The position numbers and the translations under genes were made by a program. From JANPLD01 sp964445765 (lineage in GTDB: Bacteria > Pseudomonadota > Alphaproteobacteria > Rickettsiales > UBA8987), in the NCBI GenBank assembly GCA_964445765.1, contig CAYULD010000004.1, positions 1-64,000 of the forward strand: 64,000 nucleotides of DNA. The letters are read 5' to 3'. Shown one piece after another: positions 59,247 to 64,000 of the stretch (within the stretch, counting starts at the first letter, position 1; each line of letters opens with the position of its first letter). Below the pieces are notes generated by a model that was not told where the DNA came from, made no database searches, and saw only the letters and a program-made list of their open reading frames with translations.

Positions 59247-59412
59247 GGGTAAGCACCGCAAAGATGGTCGCTATTAGTTATCTACCCTGAAGCATTTATG
59301 TTCAGGTGGAAACCGGAATTAATAAGCCTTGAGCCTAACAGAGCCAGCCTCCTTAAAAAATTCATCGCCCCGGAGATATCTTAGCAAAACCTAACCCACA
59401 GCACGCCTACCC
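59247..59412. ncRNA. Structured RNA candidate, rod-shaped, 6S-like
   Basis: This intergenic stretch is clearly richer in G+C than its surroundings and folds as nested long-range stems. The pairs are 59247-59254 with 59405-59412 (GGGTAAGC/GCCTACCC), 59270-59273 with 59382-59385, 59279-59283 with 59374-59378, 59313-59316 with 59370-59373, and 59316-59320 with 59359-59363. A side hairpin lies at 59286-59306 (CCTGAA/TTCAGG). The outline of a closed rod with an asymmetric bubble and about 166 bases would suit 6S RNA, but I cannot confirm the family. The stems are symmetric enough that the strand is open; TATA-like boxes lie on both sides. Confidence 0.55.
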
Positions 59413-59548
59413 ATTAGTTATAATATACAATTTAATTATTAAAGCAACTCAGTGTGTTATTATAATCAATAAAAAATAATTAATATAAAGTTTGCAATTT
59501 AAGTTTAGATTAGTAATTACAATGAACTTAATAATTTATGGTGTTAAA

Positions 59549-60259
59549 ATGAAAAATAAAAAATTTACCGCTGGTTTAGTTTTAGTTATCCTTGCTTTAT
59601 ACTCTAATTCTTCTTATTCAGCTTCAAGTGATGTTTTTGGCGGTGCAAGTTTTATTAAAGATGCCAGCCACTCATATTTAGGTGCAGTAACAGCAGTTAA
59701 TGGTGATATTACTACTCATGGGTTCCTTGTTCGTGGTAGTTTTGGTGCTGGCCAATATGATTATGATAATCGTAATGTTGCTGGCGGAGATGTTGAGGCT
59801 AATTTTGGCGGAGCTGATTTGTTAGGTGGCTATCAGGCTATAATTTCTGATAATCAAACTTTGAAGGTATATTTAGGTGCAAGTTGGGAGCACCACCAAT
59901 TATCTCCAAAAGATTATAATGCAGATGTTAGGGGAACAGAATTTGGCATAAAATCACAAGCTGAATATTATGCAAATCTTAATGAAGATATTTCAACAAG
60001 TGCTATAGCTTCGTATTCAACTGGTTTTGACACATATTTTACATCAGCTAATGTTGGATATAACTTTGGTAATTTCTCATTTGGCCCAGAATTAGCTTTT
60101 TTAGGTAATGAGGGCTTCCATCAGCAAAGAGTTGGTGGTAACTTCGGTAATATAAAAATTGGTGATTTTACTCTTAATGTTAATGGTGGTTATGCTTTTG
60201 CCTCTGGGGTTGCAGAGCAAAGTATATTTGGTGGCTTTAACTTTACTAGAAGATTTTAG
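59549..60259 (+). CDS. BcsS-like outer-membrane beta-barrel protein
   Basis: The 236-residue protein has a signal peptide (MKNKKFTAGLVLVILALYSNSSYSAS, cleavage near residue 24). The rest consists of alternating short beta strands rich in glycine and aromatic residues and ends in phenylalanine (FNFTRRF), typical of outer-membrane barrels. The pattern SYLGAVTAVNGDITTHGFLVRGSFGAGQYDYD and DLLGGYQAI resembles the alphaproteobacterial BcsS (cellulose biosynthesis) family. The neighbouring convergent gene is a cellulose synthase-like enzyme, which supports the call. The ATG at 59549 gives a proper signal peptide. Confidence 0.65.
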   Translation: MKNKKFTAGLVLVILALYSNSSYSASSDVFGGASFIKDASHSYLGAVTAVNGDITTHGFLVRGSFGAGQYDYDNRNVAGGDVEANFGGADLLGGYQAIISDNQTLKVYLGASWEHHQLSPKDYNADVRGTEFGIKSQAEYYANLNEDISTSAIASYSTGFDTYFTSANVGYNFGNFSFGPELAFLGNEGFHQQRVGGNFGNIKIGDFTLNVNGGYAFASGVAEQSIFGGFNFTRRF

Positions 60260-60298
60260 TTTTTAACTATTTTTAGTAAAGCATTAATGAAAAAAGCA

Positions 60299-62569
60299 TT
60301 ATATAAATTTTACTTTATATTTATAAGCCTCAACTCCATCTAAGCCTATAGTTGAAAGGCAACCAAATTCTTCTCTGTTTTCAATGCAAAAACTTATTTC
60401 TTGAAAGTTATTCTCTTTAATAATTATTGCGTTTGAATGATTTTGCAATTCTTGCTTATTAAAACAAATTAAAGTTCCCTCCGATTTATTTAATTGGCGA
60501 ATTAGTGCATATTTGGAAATGGTTTCATTTTGTTTTATTAGAGTGGCATTCCAGTTTTTTTGTGGTTTATTTTTTATCCAAGTAAAAAATAATATTGATT
60601 TTATAAATTCCAAAGGTGTTAAGAAAAAACTATTGCGATTAAAAAATTCTCTATGCCAATCAATTGAATATAAGCTGTTTGCAAGAATATCCCTTTGATT
60701 GTTATCTTCCCATAGGATTAAGCCAGAAACTAAATCTTTTGAAATATTTTCTATTTTTAAGAGAATATTAATTTCGCCAAAAGGCATAAAAACTTTTGCT
60801 TTAACAGTGTCTCCCTTAAAGAAAGTTTCCCCGTTATTTTTATAAAATTCTAACCAATTTTCAGAAATTTTATGAGTTACTTTTATATCATTAATATGAT
60901 TATTGATTACAATTGGTGCAGGAATTTTGAATCTAAAAAAATCAGAAGAATTTTTAGAATCTCTATATACTTTTTTAATAAAAAATAAAACTTTTATACT
61001 ATTATATAATGCCCAAAATCCAGCAATTATAAAAAGTTCAAAGGTGTATCCATCATCTAATGTTTGATATATATTGATATGTGAAAGTGGCTTGTTTGAT
61101 ATTCCTATTAAAGACAAAAAATATTCAGTAATTGGGCCATAATTGAAATCTTTTATAATTTTTATTGAAGAAAAAACTAACGCCAAGATATTGAAAAATA
61201 AAAGAGATAATTGTGGAATCATTAAACTTAAATTTAATTTACCCTTTAAGTTTTTTTTAGAGCTTCGCCATTTTAGTTTTGCTCCAAATATTCCAATAGT
61301 TGAAATTATATGAATTGGCCAACGAGCCATTGCAAAAATTTCATTTACCCAAAATCTTGTAAAACCTGAGCCTATTTCTTGAAGAAAAGCATAGTTTATA
61401 ATTGGAAATATTAAAACTATTAGAATATTAAAAATATTAATTTCAAATGGTTGCAGCCCAAAAAATAAAGCTCCTAAAGGTATGATAAATAAAAATAATT
61501 GTTGCCAGCCTTCTAAGTAAATTAACCCTAAAGTTAGGTATGAAAGTTTTTGCTTAAAGCTTAATTCCTTACAAAAAATAATATTTTCTAAAGATAAAGC
61601 GTGTAAATTTCCATGAGCCCACCTTCTTCTAGTTTTATAATATTCTTCTAAGTCTGAAGCTGCAATTCCATAGGCTATAGATTCGTTCAAGTTAATAATT
61701 TTATAGCCAGCTTTATGCAATTTTAGAGAGGTGTGAATATCTTCAGTTACTGTATCAGTTGGTATTCCACCAATTTTATCTAAGGCAGATCTTCTATAAA
61801 CAACACCTGTTCCAACACAAGAGGCTGCATTAAATGAATCTCTGCAAGGTTGAGAAATATTATAGAAGAATGTTTGATCATGCCATATTGCATTATTTTT
61901 ATTAGAATTCATATATTGAAAAGCATCAATATTATAATAATCTTGAGGGGTTTGAACCATAGCTACATTTTCTTCAGCAAAGAAGCCCAGCGTTACATCT
62001 AGTGCGTGAGGCATTGCTATGTGATCTGCATCTAAAACTAAAATAAACTCTGCTTTACTAATAGATAGTGCGTTATTCAAATTGCCAGCTTTTGCATATA
62101 GATTATTTTCTCTTACTACATAAATCACGCCTAATTCTTGGGCTAAATTCTTAACTTCTTCTCTTTTTCCATCATCTAGCAAGAAAGTTTGATGGGGATA
62201 TTTTATATTTTTTGCGGCTATAATAGTGCGTCTAATTATTTCCAATGGTTCTTTATAGGTTGGCACAAACACATCAACGCTTAAGCCAATTTGAAGTGGT
62301 TTTGGGGTGTGGTAGTTATATCTCCAAGAAGAAAATATAACTAAACCACTAAGTATAAAACCCATAATCTCCGCAATAAAATATAGTGAAGAAAATATAA
62401 TTGAGTTTTCATTTATAATAGTAAATCGCCAAACGATATAAGTTAAATATATAGCCAAATAAAATATTGAAATTATATGAATAAAACGCTTTTTTTGATT
62501 TAATTTGTTATAAATTTGATAAGAAGTAGTGTTTGTGTAGTAATTATCTTTGGAATTATCAGAATACAT
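60299..62569 (-). CDS. Cellulose synthase-like glycosyltransferase (BcsA type)
   Basis: The 756-residue membrane GT2 enzyme has N-terminal helices (about 30-82), a catalytic domain and further helices at about 335-545. The glycosyltransferase motifs are LDDGKRE (131-137), DADH (180-183), TED (275-277) and RRRWAHGN (314-321); in the QxxRW motif the glutamine is replaced by T313. A C-terminal region at about 560-700 sits where BcsA has its PilZ domain, but the c-di-GMP RxxxR signature is not obvious. It would polymerise glucose or a related sugar and export it. bcsB, bcsC and bcsZ are not in the window. Confidence 0.82.
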   Translation of the reverse strand: MYSDNSKDNYYTNTTSYQIYNKLNQKKRFIHIISIFYLAIYLTYIVWRFTIINENSIIFSSLYFIAEIMGFILSGLVIFSSWRYNYHTPKPLQIGLSVDVFVPTYKEPLEIIRRTIIAAKNIKYPHQTFLLDDGKREEVKNLAQELGVIYVVRENNLYAKAGNLNNALSISKAEFILVLDADHIAMPHALDVTLGFFAEENVAMVQTPQDYYNIDAFQYMNSNKNNAIWHDQTFFYNISQPCRDSFNAASCVGTGVVYRRSALDKIGGIPTDTVTEDIHTSLKLHKAGYKIINLNESIAYGIAASDLEEYYKTRRRWAHGNLHALSLENIIFCKELSFKQKLSYLTLGLIYLEGWQQLFLFIIPLGALFFGLQPFEINIFNILIVLIFPIINYAFLQEIGSGFTRFWVNEIFAMARWPIHIISTIGIFGAKLKWRSSKKNLKGKLNLSLMIPQLSLLFFNILALVFSSIKIIKDFNYGPITEYFLSLIGISNKPLSHINIYQTLDDGYTFELFIIAGFWALYNSIKVLFFIKKVYRDSKNSSDFFRFKIPAPIVINNHINDIKVTHKISENWLEFYKNNGETFFKGDTVKAKVFMPFGEINILLKIENISKDLVSGLILWEDNNQRDILANSLYSIDWHREFFNRNSFFLTPLEFIKSILFFTWIKNKPQKNWNATLIKQNETISKYALIRQLNKSEGTLICFNKQELQNHSNAIIIKENNFQEISFCIENREEFGCLSTIGLDGVEAYKYKVKFI

Positions 62570-62633
62570 ATTTTTGATTGAGTTTATTTTAATATTTTTT
62601 AACCAGATTAATTCTGTAAGCTAAAGATTTTTC

Positions 62634-64000
62634 TTAACCTAACTCAAAGAATAGGCTGAAATTACTGCCTTTGCCTAAAGTGCTTGTTATATGCAGGTGG
62701 GCATTATGATTATTTAATATATGCTTAACGATAGCAAGCCCAAGCCCGCTCCCTCCAATCTTGCGAGATCTAGCCTTATCAATTCTGAAAAATCTTTCAG
62801 TAAGTCTAGGTATATATTTTTCATCAATCCCTTCACCGCTATCTATGAAGCTGATGCATAATAACTTTGCCTTATTTTCAAATTTTTCAAAATTATATTC
62901 TTCATTGCTACATTCAAAAATCTTAATTAAAATTTCGCCATTTTCATAATTATATTTTATGGCGTTGCTTAATAAATTATCTACAACTTGAATAAGCTCA
63001 TCTCTATTGCCAATTATTTTAGGAGTGCTATTGGAAAATTCTTTTTTAATAGAGATATTTTTCTCATCAATCTGATGTTTTAATGATTTTAGATTTTCAT
63101 TTACTATCTCTGAAATGTCAATTAAATCAGGTTTTTCATTGCTTGTCTTGGTTTCAATAACAGAAAGTGTTAGAAGATCAGAAATCAACTTTTTCATTCT
63201 CTCTGCTTGGCTTTTCATTATTTCAAGAAAGTTTTTTTGATCATTAGTTAGGTTATCATCTGTTTCTATAGTTTCTATAAAACCACTTATGCTTGTAAGG
63301 GGGGTTTTTAGCTCGTGGCTTGCATTTGCAACGAAATCTGTAAGCATTTTTTGAGTTTTTTTCTCAATAGTTATATCTTGCAAAATTATTAGAATATATA
63401 TTCCAGTGGCAGAATTTTCAGAAAATTTTTCAAATCTTATAGTAAAATATTTCTCTGGCTCAGAAATATTATAATTAATTAAGCGAGGCTGATTATTATT
63501 AATTGTTTCACTAATTTCAGATTTTATAAAATCATCTGATAATATTTTATTTATTATTTTGCTGGCATTTGCCCCAAAAATTTGCCTAGCACTAAGGTTA
63601 AAATCAATCAGATTTTTATTTTTATCTAGCATCACCAAAATATCTGGCACAGAATTTATAAGAATTTTATCTTCCTCAATAAGTGCGTTTAAGTAATTCT
63701 GCTTTTCTAGCCAAGATTTGTTGAGTTTTTCAATCGCTAAAGATAATTCTTGAAGATTATTAATAAAAGATAAGGCGGGTTTTTTAGGGTTTTTATCAAT
63801 GGTTAAATCTTCAACATATTTTATAAGCTCTTTTAAGTCTAGCACATAGGGGTGAATAAATAGCAAAGACATTGCCAATATTCCAAGATAAATATTTATT
63901 GCCTGCTCATAAGTAATATATTGATTAATAAGAAAAACTATTAAAATTAGGGCAGGGGCTGATGAAAATATAAAGCCAATTTTTATATGATTTTTGAAGG
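62634..64000 (-). CDS. PhoR-like sensor histidine kinase, 5' end outside the window
   Basis: The coding frame stays open to the right edge, so the true start lies beyond 64000. The visible part begins FKNHIKIGFIFSS and shows two membrane helices before about 63850. A PAS-like domain (ILINSVPDILVMLDKNKNLIDFN) follows, then an H-box with the phospho-acceptor histidine (ANASHELKTPLTSISGF), N-box (DNLLSNAIKYN), G1 (DSGEGI) and G2 (GGSGLGLAIVKHIL). The layout is that of PhoR, the phosphate-sensing kinase. A response regulator partner is not visible and may lie to the right. An internal ATG at about 63872 is not the real start. Confidence 0.88.
   Translation of the reverse strand, partial: FKNHIKIGFIFSSAPALILIVFLINQYITYEQAINIYLGILAMSLLFIHPYVLDLKELIKYVEDLTIDKNPKKPALSFINNLQELSLAIEKLNKSWLEKQNYLNALIEEDKILINSVPDILVMLDKNKNLIDFNLSARQIFGANASKIINKILSDDFIKSEISETINNNQPRLINYNISEPEKYFTIRFEKFSENSATGIYILIILQDITIEKKTQKMLTDFVANASHELKTPLTSISGFIETIETDDNLTNDQKNFLEIMKSQAERMKKLISDLLTLSVIETKTSNEKPDLIDISEIVNENLKSLKHQIDEKNISIKKEFSNSTPKIIGNRDELIQVVDNLLSNAIKYNYENGEILIKIFECSNEEYNFEKFENKAKLLCISFIDSGEGIDEKYIPRLTERFFRIDKARSRKIGGSGLGLAIVKHILNNHNAHLHITSTLGKGSNFSLFFELG

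Noticed and set aside
63800..63878. Start of the PhoR-like kinase at an internal ATG or TTG
   Set aside because: The frame continues open to the window edge and encodes two membrane helices that belong to the protein, so the gene is cut by the window rather than starting here.

Overview
The window is a stretch of an AT-rich (roughly one third G+C by eye) alphaproteobacterial chromosome. Gene content and protein style (TIGR02186 next to a TSUP transporter, alphaproteobacterial-type AddB, sdhCDA without sdhB, a competence-A protein lacking its C-terminal domain, many small host-associated-looking hypotheticals, repeats inside genes) fit an organism in or near the Rickettsiales. It is less reduced than Rickettsia: it keeps genes of lysine/peptidoglycan (dapF), purine (purD), pyrimidine (pyrD), arginine (argB), NAD (nadA) and folate (folB plus a FolM-like reductase) synthesis, gluconeogenesis (glpX) and a cellulose-synthase-like enzyme. 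The taxonomic placement is inference from sequence character only.

Layout. 1-276: the degenerate end of a CRISPR array whose repeat resembles type II-C repeats; no cas gene is in view. 277-631: non-coding, with a terminator-like hairpin, a tandem 12-bp repeat and a 3' tRNA fragment that looks like an integration (att) scar, so the CRISPR array may sit on an integrated island whose right edge is here. 775-3080: gcvH, a CinA/MoaB-like gene and gcvT. 3297-4205: a response regulator fused to a GHKL ATPase. 4213-9267: PanE-like reductase, TIGR02186/TSUP pair, DUF192, a thioredoxin-fold-like protein and dapF. 9406-12679: two unknown genes, parB and a lipase-like protein. 12784-15538: sdhC-sdhD-sdhA. 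15639-20126: a small gene broken by a MITE, then rpmH-rnpA-yidD-yidC-purD. 20798-21000: a second MITE, next to the sucA promoter. 21085-27795: sucA, tsaC/pyrD (divergent, with overlapping start codons) and an M3 peptidase. 27772-32450 (minus strand): acpP-fabF-DUF692-DUF2063-glpK, the middle pair being an MNIO enzyme and its usual partner with no visible precursor peptide. 32636-43364: a Q-rich BON lipoprotein, glpX, a protease-RimK fusion, lpd, a CNNM/CorC protein and addB. 43429-48026: AIM24-like protein, a GDSL hydrolase with Cys in place of Ser, unknown secreted proteins, and folM-like/folB. 48404-57831: argB, an RluA-family gene, tolQRA, alkA/truB (again overlapping divergent starts), rpsO, pnp and nadA. 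57814-64000: two unknown genes, a structured RNA candidate, a BcsS-like protein, a BcsA-like cellulose synthase, and a PhoR-like kinase that runs off the right edge.

Themes. Several complexes are only partly encoded here (gcvP, sdhB, sucB, addA, tolB/pal and parA are absent), so partner genes must be dispersed. Repeats are a second theme: two MITE-like elements with perfect target duplications, a family of about five short palindromes of the TCATnnnGAGnnAAGnGA type between genes, and a TTAGGG-like repeat found both between sdhD and sdhA and, in frame, inside truB. The best candidates for something new are the orphan MNIO pair, the in-frame repeat in truB, the MITEs, the structured RNA at 59247-59412 and the CRISPR/att boundary.
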